Source of the DNA: Methylobacterium sp. J-030
GTDB taxonomy: Bacteria; Pseudomonadota; Alphaproteobacteria; Rhizobiales; Beijerinckiaceae
NCBI RefSeq assembly: GCF_022829545.1
Contig: NZ_JAKSYM010000353.1
Span: 1 to 56,943 of the forward strand
Direction: 5' to 3'
Length of the DNA stretch: 56,943 nt
The notes beneath the pieces were generated by a model. The model saw only the letters and a list, made by a program, of their open reading frames with translations. It searched no databases and was not told the origin of the DNA. The position numbers were made by a program, and so were the translations under genes. Below, piece by piece: positions 33,434-42,085 of this stretch (the stretch's first letter is position 1; every line of letters starts with the position of its first letter).

Positions 33434-34699
33434 ATGTCGTTCGACCGCTCCCGAACCCATCTCTGGCGCCCCTACACCCAGATGCGCCACGCCGCCCCGC
33501 CCCTGGAGGCGGTGGCGACCCAGGGCAGCCGCATCGTCCTTGCCGATGGCCGCGAACTCGTGGACGGCATCGCCTCGTGGTGGACGGCGGTCCACGGCTA
33601 CAACCATCCCCACATAGGCGCCGCTGTCGCCGATCAGCTCGCACGGATGCCGCACGTGATGTTCGGCGGCCTCACCCATCAGCCGGCCGAGCAGCTGGCG
33701 GCCCGGCTCGCCGCCCTGCTGCCGGGCGATCTCGACCACGTTTTCCTAAGCGATTCGGGCTCGGTCGCCGTCGAGGTCGCGCTCAAGATGGCCGTTCAGA
33801 TGTGGCTCAACCGCGGGGTGAGCGGCCGCACGAAGGTGCTCGGCTTCCGGGGCGGCTATCACGGCGACACGATGGGGGCGATGTCGGTCTGCGACCCCGA
33901 GGAGGGCATGCACCGCCGCTTCGGCGCCTACCTGCCGACCCAGATTTTTTGTGACCTGCCACGGACCCAGGCCGAGACCGGAGCGCTCGACGCGACGCTC
34001 GCGGCCCATCACGAGACCCTGGCGGCCGTGATCGTCGAGCCGCTGGTCCAGGGGGCGGGCGGCATGCGCATGCACCCGCCCGAGGTGCTGGCCAATGTGG
34101 CGCGCCTCGCCCGGCGCCACGGCCTGCCGCTGGTCGCCGACGAGATCTTCACCGGGTTCGGCCGCACAGGCACCCTGTTCGCCTGCGAGCAGGCGGGAAT
34201 CGTGCCCGATATCCTGTGCCTGTCGAAGGCGCTCACCGGCGGCACGATAGCGCTCGCCGCCACCATTGCCCGCACGGAGGTGTTCGCGGCCTTCTGGTCC
34301 GACGACCCGGCGGCCGCGCTGATGCACGGTCCGACCTTCATGGCCAATCCGCTGGCCTGCGCCGCAGCCAATGCCAGCCTCGACCTGTTCGAGACCGAGC
34401 CGCGCCTCGCCCAGGCCCGCGCCATCGAAGCCCGGCTCGCGGCCGGCCTCGAACCGCTGCGGCGCGTGCCCGGCGTCGCGGATGTCCGTGTGCTCGGTGC
34501 CATCGGGGCGGTGCAGTTCGCGCAGGCGCCCGACCTCGCCGCCCTCAAGGCCCGGCTGCTCGACCGGGGCGTCTGGGTGCGGCCGTTCGGTGACATCGTG
34601 TACCTCACGCCCGCGCTGACCATCGGGGCGGCGGACCTCGATCGACTGATCGAGGCGATCACCTTCGTGGTGGCGGAAGGGGTGTCGGCGGCATCCTGA
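33434..34699 (+). CDS. bioA: Adenosylmethionine-8-amino-7-oxononanoate aminotransferase
   Basis: BioA transfers the amino group of S-adenosylmethionine to the BioF product, giving 7,8-diaminononanoate. The 421-residue class III aminotransferase has HLWRPYTQM near the N-terminus, IASWWTAVHGYNHP, VFLSDSGSVAVEVALKMAVQ, GFRGGYHGDTMGAMS, VADEIFTGFGRTG, and the PLP lysine in CLSKALTGG. The WWTAVHGYNHP and RPYTQM motifs separate it from other class III enzymes. It diverges from the small membrane genes and bioF. bioD, which normally lies in such clusters, is absent here. Confidence 0.94.
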   Translation: MSFDRSRTHLWRPYTQMRHAAPPLEAVATQGSRIVLADGRELVDGIASWWTAVHGYNHPHIGAAVADQLARMPHVMFGGLTHQPAEQLAARLAALLPGDLDHVFLSDSGSVAVEVALKMAVQMWLNRGVSGRTKVLGFRGGYHGDTMGAMSVCDPEEGMHRRFGAYLPTQIFCDLPRTQAETGALDATLAAHHETLAAVIVEPLVQGAGGMRMHPPEVLANVARLARRHGLPLVADEIFTGFGRTGTLFACEQAGIVPDILCLSKALTGGTIALAATIARTEVFAAFWSDDPAAALMHGPTFMANPLACAAANASLDLFETEPRLAQARAIEARLAAGLEPLRRVPGVADVRVLGAIGAVQFAQAPDLAALKARLLDRGVWVRPFGDIVYLTPALTIGAADLDRLIEAITFVVAEGVSAAS

Positions 34700-34827
34700 G
34701 CGCAGGAGGCCGCCTGTCAGCGGCCGGGAGAGCGGGCTGCAACCCGAGGCCGTTTCTGCCGTTGGGCCTAAGGCTGAAGACGCGTGCGGCGGCCCTCGCA
34801 GCCGGACGTTGCCGGAGGGAGTGCACA

Positions 34828-35217
34828 GTGGCGGGTGAGCAGACGGGTTCGGGTGGGAATCGGCCGGTGATCCTCCTCGTCGAGGACGAGGCGTTGACGA
34901 TCATGGACCTCGGCGATGTCTTGGAGGAGGGCGGCTACGACACCGTCCAATGCGCCTCCGCGGAGCGGGCGCTTAGCATACTCCAGGCGCGCCCGGACAT
35001 CTGCGGGCTGGTCACGGACGTCCAGCTCTCGGGCAAGACGGACGGATTCGACCTCGCCAGCTCGGTCGCGGAGGCGCGGCCGAACCTGCCGATCCTGATC
35101 GTGTCCGGCCGGGCGGCCCCCGACCCGGCCCGCATGCCCGGGCACGCCGACTTCATCGCGCGGCCCTGCACCGGCCAGGACATTCTGGATCGTCTCCAAC
35201 GCCTCATGCATTGCTGA
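34828..35217 (+). CDS. Single-domain response regulator (receiver)
   Basis: This 129-residue protein is a lone receiver domain. The acidic pocket is ILLVEDEALTIMDL and the phosphoacceptor Asp is in LVTDVQLSGKTDGF near residue 65. The usual Lys of the KP motif is replaced by Arg (IARPCTG), and the switch Thr position reads IVSGRAA. The GTG start at 34828 follows GGAGGG, a strong ribosome binding site; the frame upstream is not receiver-like. This group resembles FixJ-less or CheY-like regulators paired with HWE kinases in Rhizobiales. No kinase gene is adjacent, so the partner is unknown. Confidence 0.82.
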   Translation: MAGEQTGSGGNRPVILLVEDEALTIMDLGDVLEEGGYDTVQCASAERALSILQARPDICGLVTDVQLSGKTDGFDLASSVAEARPNLPILIVSGRAAPDPARMPGHADFIARPCTGQDILDRLQRLMHC

Positions 35218-35299
35218 CCGGTCGTCGGCGCGAACCCGTCATCTCACCGTCACCGGCCGCGGCCACAGGGTCCTGGGCGGTCGGCGACGGGAGTGGATC

Positions 35300-35932
35300 G
35301 TGCAGACTCTGGATCTCCCGGCGGCCGCCGGCACAAACGCGGGCGCTCCGGTGGGCGACAAGCAGAAACGAGATCGACAGGACGGCGAGGCGGCGGCCCA
35401 GGAGCTGACGTCCAAGAAGATGCGGCCGCCCGGCATCCGGAGCGTCGGCTGGGCGCTGGTGCAGGCGGCGCGCCTGCATCGCGCCCGGACGGGCGACCGC
35501 CTGGCCAAGCTCGGCCTGTTCGCTGGGCAGGAGCAGGTGGTGCAGGCTCTGGCCAGCGCCGGGACGATGACGATGGGTGACCTCGCCACCCTCCTCCGGG
35601 TGCGGCCGCCCACGGCCTCGAAGACCGTGACCCGGCTCGCCGCCCTCGGCATCGTCGAGCGCCGGGCCGAATCGGGCGACGGCCGCGTGGTGCGGGTCCA
35701 GCTGACGCCGGCCGGTCTCGCGAAGGCCGAGGCCATCGAGCAGATCCAGGCGGAAGTCGAGGCGGAACTGCTCGACAACCTCGACAAGACCGACCGCCGC
35801 CGGCTCCGCAAGCTCCTGCGCAAGGCCGCCCGCGGCCTCGCCGAGGCGGCGGGCGCCGCCGGCGAGTCCACCGACGTCGATGCCGAGATCGAGGCCGAGG
35901 TGGAGGACGAGGTCGAGGCGCTGCCGGCCTGA
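35300..35932 (+). CDS. MarR family transcriptional regulator
   Basis: This 210-residue regulator has a winged helix-turn-helix in the MarR manner: VVQALASAGTMTMGDLATLLRVRPPTASKTVTRLAALGIVERRAESGDGRVVRVQLTPAG. The region GWALVQAARLHRARTGDRLAKLGLFAGQEQ forms the dimerisation helix before it. Both ends extend beyond the usual 140-150 residues: a basic N-terminal 40 residues and a very acidic C-terminal tail (DVDAEIEAEVEDEVEALPA). The start is a GTG at 35300. Its target is unknown. Repeat B copy 2 follows 18 bases after the stop. Confidence 0.85.
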   Translation: MQTLDLPAAAGTNAGAPVGDKQKRDRQDGEAAAQELTSKKMRPPGIRSVGWALVQAARLHRARTGDRLAKLGLFAGQEQVVQALASAGTMTMGDLATLLRVRPPTASKTVTRLAALGIVERRAESGDGRVVRVQLTPAGLAKAEAIEQIQAEVEAELLDNLDKTDRRRLRKLLRKAARGLAEAAGAAGESTDVDAEIEAEVEDEVEALPA

Positions 35933-35949
35933 CGCGCGCGCGTCCGAAG

Positions 35950-36288
35950 CCGGTTAGCGTTGGCAGGCCACACGGTACGCGACACAGGACAGGGATGCCT
36001 CCGAGCGGCTGTCCCACCCAACCCCCTCACATCCTGGGCGCCGGTGCGGAGCGCAGACCTCGTGGGAGCCCGCCAGGGATGGCGCGGTTGGCTGGAGCCC
36101 TCCTTCGAGGCCCGCTGACGCGGGCACCTCAGGATGATGGGGGCGGGTGGGATCATGCGATCAAGCTGTCACCGCGTGCTGTCGTTTACCGCTGGCCGGC
36201 CGACGCTTCGTCCGCTCACGTCCCGGGTGGACCGCAGGGTCTCGTCGCAAAACCGACGGCCACTATCGCGAAACCCGTGTCACCATAC
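35950..36288 (+). repeat. Repeat family B, copy 2 (about 335 bases)
   Basis: This copy aligns with the reverse complement of 23336-23668. It starts near GGCAGGCCACACGGTACG (35962-35979), passes a hairpin (CCCTCACATCCTGGG against CCTCAGGATGATGGGGG), and ends near GCGAAACCCG. It occupies most of the 583-base gap between the MarR gene and the TonB receptor; no gene is supported there. Confidence 0.75.
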
Positions 36289-36486
36289 AGGCAATACAGA
36301 TTTGGTGCGCGTTGCCGGGACGGTGGGCGCCTTGCGCTCGGCTTCGCTGCTGGCCCGTCTCGCCGGACGAGACATTCGCAGCGCCAGCACTCTTCGTCAC
36401 CTCGATGTTGCAATGATGTGACGTTGCCGGACTGCGTCTTGGACCGGGACGTTCCCCGATTGCGTCCCCGCTGTGGAACGGCAAGA

Positions 36487-36508
36487 TGAAATGATATAAC
36501 ACTATGTG
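36487..36508 (+). promoter_or_regulatory. Possible Zur-like half site upstream of the TonB receptor
   Basis: GAAATGATATAACACTATGTGA lies 8 bases before the ATG in otherwise GC-rich DNA. The left half matches a Zur-type half site (GAAATGTTATA) at all but one base, while the right half is poor. Given the ZnuD-like receptor it precedes, zinc control is possible but weakly supported. Confidence 0.25.
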
Positions 36509-36515
36509 AATCTCG

Positions 36516-38660
36516 ATGTCCGCGTCGCACCGCTTCGGCCTTCTCGCCAGCACGATCCTGCCGTCGGTCTTCTGCACGGCCCTGCTGGCGACATCCACGG
36601 CACGGGCCCAGCAAGCCGTCGCCCTCGACGAGATCAGCGTCACCAGCCCGAGCCCGATCCAGCCAACGCGGGCGGCGGTGGCGGCCGATGCCGTGGTGCC
36701 GGTCGGCGTGCTGCCGGTGGCCACCAATACGTTCTCGCCCGTCACGGTGGTGACTCAGGAGCAGATCGCCCGCGATCAGCCGCGCACCCTCGGCGACGCG
36801 CTGTTCGACCGGCCCGGAATCTCCGGCACGACCTACGCGCTGGGGGCCGCTTCGCGGCCGATCATCCGCGGCCTCGACAACGCCCGGGTGCGCATCCAGG
36901 AGAACGGCATCGTCAACGGCGGCGTCTCAGACCTCGGCGAGGACCACGCCGTGCCGGTGAACCCGCTGGTCGCCGACCGGATCGAGGTGATCCGCGGCCC
37001 CGCGACCCTGCGCTACGGCTCGGGCGCCATCGGCGGCGTCGTCTCGGCCGACAACAACCGGGTACCGACCTTCATCCCGGCGAACGGCATTCAGGGACAG
37101 GTGACCAGCGGCTTCTCCAGCGTCGACAACGGCCGCCTCGGCGCCGCGACGGTGGATGCCGGCCGCGACGGCATCGCGGTCCATGCCGACGGGTTCAAGA
37201 CCGCCAACGACAGTTACGCGATCCCCGGCGGGATCCAGCGCAACTCCTACAACGAATCGCAGGGCGGCGCGGTCGGCATTTCGGCGATCGGCGACCGCGG
37301 CTTCGTCGGCATCTCGTTCAGCCATTACGACGCGGTCTATGCGATCCCCGGCGGCGTGGCCGAGCAGGACCGCACCCGCCTCACCCCGAACCAGGACCGG
37401 GTCCTGTCCCGGGGCGAGTACCGCCCGCTCGACGGGTTCTTCGAGGTGATCCGCTACTGGGCCGGCTACTCGGTCTATCGCCACGACGAGGTCGGCTTCG
37501 GCGAGGACGGGATCGAGGGCGTCCAGGCGATCTTCAAGAACCGCGAGGCGGAAGGCCGCCTGGAACTCCAGCACGTCCCGGTCTTCACCGCGTTGGGCAA
37601 GCTCACCGGCGCGCTCGGCTTCCAGTCGGACCGGCGCGTGATCAACACGCAGCTCGAATCCTTCCTGCCCCAGACCGAGTCCCGCGCCAACGCGGTCTAC
37701 CTGTTCGAGGAGTTGGAACTGCGCCCCGGCACGCGGCTCCAGGCGGCGGGACGCTACGAGGTCGACCGGCTGTCGAGCACGGCCGCTCAATTCCCCTCGG
37801 ACTATGTCCCGGTCGACGGGCAGGAGCCGTTTCAATACGCCCGGACCCGGCGGTTCGCCCCGAAGAGCGCCAGCGTCGGTGCGCTGCAGGACCTGCCCTA
37901 CGGCTTCGTGGCGAGCCTGACCGGCTCCTATGTCGAGCGCGGGCCGACCGGCTACGAGTTGTTCTCACAGGGGCCGCACGATGCCACCGCGACGTTCGAG
38001 ATCGGCAACCCGGACCTCAAGAAGGAGCGCGCCCGCACGGTGGAGGCGAGCATCCGCCGGGCCGAGGGGCCGTTCCGCCTGGACGCCACCGGCTACTACA
38101 CGCGCTATACCGGCTTCATCTACCGCAACTACACCGGGCTCACCTGCGACGACGATTTCGCCTCCTGCGGCACCGGCACCGACAACCGGCAAATCGTCTA
38201 CCAGCAACAGAACGCCACCTTCTACGGCACCGAGATCATCGGCCAGGTCGACCTCGTGCCGGTGGGCAACGGGTTTGCCGGCATCGAGGGGCAGTTCGAC
38301 TTCGTCCGCGCCAAGTTCGACGACGGCACCAACGTGCCGCGGATCCCGCCCTACCGGCTCGGCGGCGGCGTCTACCTGCGGGCCGACGGCTGGTTCGCCC
38401 GGGTGAACCTGCTCCACGCCTTCAGCCACGACGCCACGGCGTCGTTCGAGACGCCGACCCCAGGCTACGACGACCTGCGCGCCGAGTTGAGCTACACGAA
38501 GGCTGTCGATCCCAAGGTCTACGGGGCGAGCGCGATCACCCTCGGGGTGCAGGGGCGCAATCTCCTGAACGACGACATCCGCAACGCGACCTCCTTCAAG
38601 AAGGATGAGATCCTGCTGCCGGGCCGGAACGTGCGGGTGTTCCTGACGGCGCGGTTCTGA
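36516..38660 (+). CDS. TonB-dependent outer membrane receptor, ZnuD-like
   Basis: This 714-residue receptor has a signal peptide (LLATSTARAQ), a TonB-box-like segment ALDEISVTSP, a plug domain (PVTVVTQEQIARDQPRTLGDALFDRPGIS, IIRGLDNARVRIQENGI, DRIEVIRGPATLRYGSGAIGGVVS) and a 22-strand barrel ending in NVRVFLTARF. GYELFSQGPHDATATFEIGNPDLKKERA and RNLLNDDIRNATSFKKDEILLPGRNV resemble zinc receptor ZnuD. A loop with CDDDFASCG may form a disulfide. Zinc or another divalent metal is the likely substrate, but the receptor family cannot be fixed by sequence alone. No transporter genes accompany it. Confidence 0.85.
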   Translation: MSASHRFGLLASTILPSVFCTALLATSTARAQQAVALDEISVTSPSPIQPTRAAVAADAVVPVGVLPVATNTFSPVTVVTQEQIARDQPRTLGDALFDRPGISGTTYALGAASRPIIRGLDNARVRIQENGIVNGGVSDLGEDHAVPVNPLVADRIEVIRGPATLRYGSGAIGGVVSADNNRVPTFIPANGIQGQVTSGFSSVDNGRLGAATVDAGRDGIAVHADGFKTANDSYAIPGGIQRNSYNESQGGAVGISAIGDRGFVGISFSHYDAVYAIPGGVAEQDRTRLTPNQDRVLSRGEYRPLDGFFEVIRYWAGYSVYRHDEVGFGEDGIEGVQAIFKNREAEGRLELQHVPVFTALGKLTGALGFQSDRRVINTQLESFLPQTESRANAVYLFEELELRPGTRLQAAGRYEVDRLSSTAAQFPSDYVPVDGQEPFQYARTRRFAPKSASVGALQDLPYGFVASLTGSYVERGPTGYELFSQGPHDATATFEIGNPDLKKERARTVEASIRRAEGPFRLDATGYYTRYTGFIYRNYTGLTCDDDFASCGTGTDNRQIVYQQQNATFYGTEIIGQVDLVPVGNGFAGIEGQFDFVRAKFDDGTNVPRIPPYRLGGGVYLRADGWFARVNLLHAFSHDATASFETPTPGYDDLRAELSYTKAVDPKVYGASAITLGVQGRNLLNDDIRNATSFKKDEILLPGRNVRVFLTARF

Positions 38661-38795
38661 GGCGCACGATGCCGTAGGCGGCCGACGCGATCGGCCTGCC
38701 CGCGGTGATCTCCGGGACGGTTGGTTCAGCCTGCCGGTACCGGAGCGAGGTTTGCCGCGAGGTCGACGCTTCCGCGCCAGCTCCACCGGCCTCGA

Positions 38796-40313
38796 TCATG
38801 CACCGAACCATCGCGTCATGGCTCGGTCGAAGGCCGCCTCGTCGGGGGCGGCGGCGCTGGCCCAGGCGACGATCCCGTCGGGCCGCACGAGCACGGCTTG
38901 CAAGCCGAGCCGGTCCCGCGCGTCCGCCGCGACATAGCGCACCCCCGTGGATCGCCGTTTCGCGAGGGCTTGGAGCGACGGGCTGGGGTCGAAGTCCAGG
39001 ACCAGGCCTTTGCCGTCGCTCAACAGGTCGCCGACGCGCCGGCCGTCGCTCAGCGCGAGATCGGGAACGCTGCACCCGATCAGCGGATGAGCGCCGCCGA
39101 GATCGTAGCGGAGCGAGACGCCCCAGACCCGCTCGGCGAAGTAGGTTGCGCCGTCCGGCGTCTCGATGAGGTCGCGGATAATGGCTTCGAGCGCGCGGGC
39201 GCTTCGGCTCGGCCGCATCAGCGCAACCTGGGCCCGCGACCAGTCGAGGACGCGCACGCCGACCGGATGCCGCTCGCAGGCGTAGCTGTCGAGGAGGCCC
39301 GCCGGCGCATCGCCGCGGATCGTGGCCGCGAGCTTCCAGCCCAGGTTCATCGCATCGCCGAGCCCGAGGTTGAGACCCTGTCCGCCCAGCGGCGCGTGGA
39401 TATGCGCGGCGTCGCCGGCCAGCAGGACGCGGCCGCTGCGATACGCGCTCGCCTGGCAGGCACGGTCCGTCCAGGTCGTGGCGCGGTCGAGCCTCGTCAC
39501 CGTGAGATCGGTGCCCGAGATCCTGCACAGGACCGCCTCGACATGCGCGCGCGTGATCGGCGCGGAGCGATGGAACGCACCCCCGTCGAAGTCCGCCATC
39601 GCGACCGTGCCGGGCGGCGTGAACAGGTACATGCCCTGCGCGGTGTAGTGACGGCCGGGCTTGAGTGCGTCCGCGTCGGCCAGTTCGGCCTGAACGGAGT
39701 AGCCGGTGAATTCCGGTTCGGTTCCGGCGAAGCCGATCCCCGCCGCCTTGCGCACCGCGCTGCGGGCGCCGTCGCAGCCGACGAGCCAGCGGCCGCGGAA
39801 CGCCGCGCCGCCCGCCTGGACGGTGACGGACTCATCCGCCTGGGCGAAGCCCTCGACGCCCTTGCCCCGCAGGATCGCGACGCCCGACGCCTCCGCGCGC
39901 TCGGCCAGGACGGCTTCGATGCGCGCCAGTTCCACGGCAACGCTGCTGACCGGACCGGGCAGGCGGTGCGGCCAGCGGGCGGTGTCGATCCGGTCGTGGA
40001 AGAACGGGATGCCGGCGAAATGGCCGCCGGGCCGGCGTGACTGCGTCATCCAGTGCGCCGTCCCGGGCGTGGCGCGGCCGGCCGCGTGCGCCTCGATCGC
40101 GTTCAGCAGACCGCGCCGGTCGAGGCTCTCGATCGTCGGGACCGACAGGCCGCGGAGTCCGAACGGCGCGTGCTTCAACGGTGAGCCGGGATCGTGCGCC
40201 TGTTCGAGGACCAGCACCGAACAACCCGCCAGCGACAATTCGCAGGCGAGGAACAGGCCGACGGGCCCTGCGCCCGCAATGATCGTATCGTAGAGCGTCG
40301 ATGATGCGGGCAT
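38796..40313 (-). CDS. Class A FAD-dependent monooxygenase (aromatic hydroxylase type)
   Basis: This 505-residue flavoprotein hydroxylates an aromatic or polyketide-like substrate using NAD(P)H. It has the FAD motif TIIAGAGPVGLFLACELSLAG at the start, GCDGARSAVRKAAGI in the middle, and GRVLLAGDAAHIHAPLGGQGLNLGLGDAMNLGWKLA. The C-terminal 120 residues form a thioredoxin-like domain as in TetX/phenol hydroxylase relatives such as rifampicin monooxygenase. The ATG at 40313 gives the conserved N-terminus. The gene is transcribed alone; two adjacent palindromes upstream (40443-40481) could bind its regulator. Confidence 0.88.
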   Translation of the reverse strand: MPASSTLYDTIIAGAGPVGLFLACELSLAGCSVLVLEQAHDPGSPLKHAPFGLRGLSVPTIESLDRRGLLNAIEAHAAGRATPGTAHWMTQSRRPGGHFAGIPFFHDRIDTARWPHRLPGPVSSVAVELARIEAVLAERAEASGVAILRGKGVEGFAQADESVTVQAGGAAFRGRWLVGCDGARSAVRKAAGIGFAGTEPEFTGYSVQAELADADALKPGRHYTAQGMYLFTPPGTVAMADFDGGAFHRSAPITRAHVEAVLCRISGTDLTVTRLDRATTWTDRACQASAYRSGRVLLAGDAAHIHAPLGGQGLNLGLGDAMNLGWKLAATIRGDAPAGLLDSYACERHPVGVRVLDWSRAQVALMRPSRSARALEAIIRDLIETPDGATYFAERVWGVSLRYDLGGAHPLIGCSVPDLALSDGRRVGDLLSDGKGLVLDFDPSPSLQALAKRRSTGVRYVAADARDRLGLQAVLVRPDGIVAWASAAAPDEAAFDRAMTRWFGA

Positions 40314-40442
40314 GGCTGGGCTCCGGAGTCGATGTTCGACCGGAGCGTTTCCCGAATCCGAGACCCGCGCGGACGAACAACCGGACGCGCACGCGTCCGT
40401 CGTTCGTCGTGGGGATCCGCGGCACGGGGCCAAAGACCAGAG

Positions 40443-40481
40443 CTTTCGTTACCGAAAGGACTTGGGCTTACCAAACCAAGT
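40443..40481. promoter_or_regulatory. Two adjacent palindromes upstream of the monooxygenase gene
   Basis: CTTTCGTTACCGAAAG (40443-40458) is a perfect 6-base-arm palindrome, followed at once by ACTTGG-N10-CCAAGT (40460-40481). They lie 130-168 bases before the monooxygenase start in the 314-base gap to the PepSY gene. Such paired sites fit a repressor or activator, but none is encoded adjacent. The rest of that gap holds no gene. Confidence 0.4.
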
Positions 40482-40627
40482 CTGCCTTTTCCGACACCCC
40501 TTCGATAGCGCGCCAGCGCGCGGGCCGCAACGGCCCCGTTGCACGAGACGCTCGCCCACCATCGGCCTGGATCGCCGTCGCCGACCGGACCGGCATCGGC
40601 TGCCCTGCCGGACCTGCGGGACCGCCC

Positions 40628-42085
40628 TCAGACGAATCGGGTCCGGCGCAGCCGCCGCCAGCCCGCGACGATTCCGGTGGCCGCGATCCCAGCCGCCAGC
40701 AGGTTCAGCACCCACTGGGCGGCATCGTGCAGGGGCGGGTTGTCGATCAGCCCCGGCAGGTCGAGGCGGTGGGCCGCGTCGAACAGCCAGCGGTTGATCC
40801 GGCCCGAGCGGTCGAGGCGCTGGAGGATCGCGCCGTCGCGGGGATCGATGTGGAGCCACGTGGCGGCCGCATCGGAAAAGCACAGGCGCAGCACCGGGAG
40901 CGGCCGCGGGTCGGTCCCGTGCGGGTACCAATAGGCGTCGTAGGCGGTGAGCGGGCGGACCGACCACAGTGCCCCGTCCACGAAACCCCGCGCGGCCGCG
41001 GTCGCGATGGTGCCGGCATCGAGGAGGGTCGCACCGTCCAGTCCGACCGCACGGGGGCGGCCGGGTGCTTCCGCGACCACCCACCAGCGTCCGCCGAGGG
41101 GCGTGAAGCGCAGGGCGCGGGTCTCCGGCACGGCGAAGCTCCGCAACTGCTGCGGATCGAGCCCGAAGGCCGGGGGGATTCCCGCGTAGGCGGCGCGCAG
41201 GTCCGCGGGCGGGCTGGCTGAGGTGAACCAGCGATTCGGGTTCATCGAGATCCAGCCGCTGACGATGAAGGCACACAAGCCCAGCCCACCCGCGAGGCCG
41301 AACAGGTGATGCCAGCGCGCGAGCCCGCGGTAGGGCGTCACGTCCCCACCCGCGTAGCGCCGCCGGAGGCGCAGGCGCCAGACCCCGATCGCGAACCCGC
41401 TCAGCGCCCCGAGGGCCGCGAAGCCCGAGAGCCACAGCAGGACCGTCCGCCACAGCTCCGCGCGGGCACGCAGCGGCGTTAGGTAGATCCAGTGCGTCAC
41501 CGCACCGACCCAGTTCCAGGCCCGCTCGGACCGGGTCGTGTCGAGGGCGACAGCGCCGGTCACTTGCGAGACGTAGAGTTCGGTTCCCGCCGCGTCCCCG
41601 AGGGCGACCTTGAGGAACGGCCGGAGCGGGTCGTAGCGCGCCGTGACGGTCCACTGATCGCGCGCGACCGGCTCGACCCGCGCCTCCGGCACCCCCTCGG
41701 CCACGAGACGCAGCGCGTCTGCGGGCGTCAGCGGGCCGAGCCGTTCCCCGGTCCGCGCCGAGACCGTCGCACGCGCCCCGTCGCGGCCGGCGATCCGATA
41801 GACCGGCTCGTCGCCCCGCATCTCCAGATCGAACTCGGCCGGCACACCGCCGAGCCCGCCGGCGCGGAGCGCCTCATCCGGTGCGACCGCGACCCGATCC
41901 CAGGCGATCGGGGCGAGCCGCGCCAAGCGCTCGGCTCCGGTGAGCGTCGGGAACGGCACGTAGAGCATCACCAGCCCGGAAAAGATCCACAGGGCGAAGA
42001 ACAGCCCGGCGGTGATCCCGGCCCAGCGATGGAACAGGAGCAGCCAGCGCCGCCCCGCCTTGCCGAGCCGTCGCCGCAGGCTCAC
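40628..42085 (-). CDS. PepSY-associated TM helix domain protein
   Basis: This 485-residue inner membrane protein has four clear membrane helices (about residues 16-38, 213-233, 265-287 and 459-477) and PepSY-like extracytoplasmic segments. It opens with RRWLLLFHRWAGITAGLFFALWIFSG and has WLTHWIY-like VGAVTHWIYLTPL and RWHHLFGLAGGLGL, with His residues positioned for haem. Proteins of this family reduce ferric siderophores in the periplasm (FoxB, FegB relatives). The GTG at 42085 overlaps the stop of the TonB receptor (GTGA); another GTG is at 42088. The pair forms an uptake/reduction operon. Confidence 0.85.
   Translation of the reverse strand: MSLRRRLGKAGRRWLLLFHRWAGITAGLFFALWIFSGLVMLYVPFPTLTGAERLARLAPIAWDRVAVAPDEALRAGGLGGVPAEFDLEMRGDEPVYRIAGRDGARATVSARTGERLGPLTPADALRLVAEGVPEARVEPVARDQWTVTARYDPLRPFLKVALGDAAGTELYVSQVTGAVALDTTRSERAWNWVGAVTHWIYLTPLRARAELWRTVLLWLSGFAALGALSGFAIGVWRLRLRRRYAGGDVTPYRGLARWHHLFGLAGGLGLCAFIVSGWISMNPNRWFTSASPPADLRAAYAGIPPAFGLDPQQLRSFAVPETRALRFTPLGGRWWVVAEAPGRPRAVGLDGATLLDAGTIATAAARGFVDGALWSVRPLTAYDAYWYPHGTDPRPLPVLRLCFSDAAATWLHIDPRDGAILQRLDRSGRINRWLFDAAHRLDLPGLIDNPPLHDAAQWVLNLLAAGIAATGIVAGWRRLRRTRFV

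Noticed and set aside
40430..40520. Possible third riboswitch-like or leader RNA between the monooxygenase and PepSY genes
   Set aside because: Only short palindromes are present; there is no B12 box or other conserved riboswitch core.
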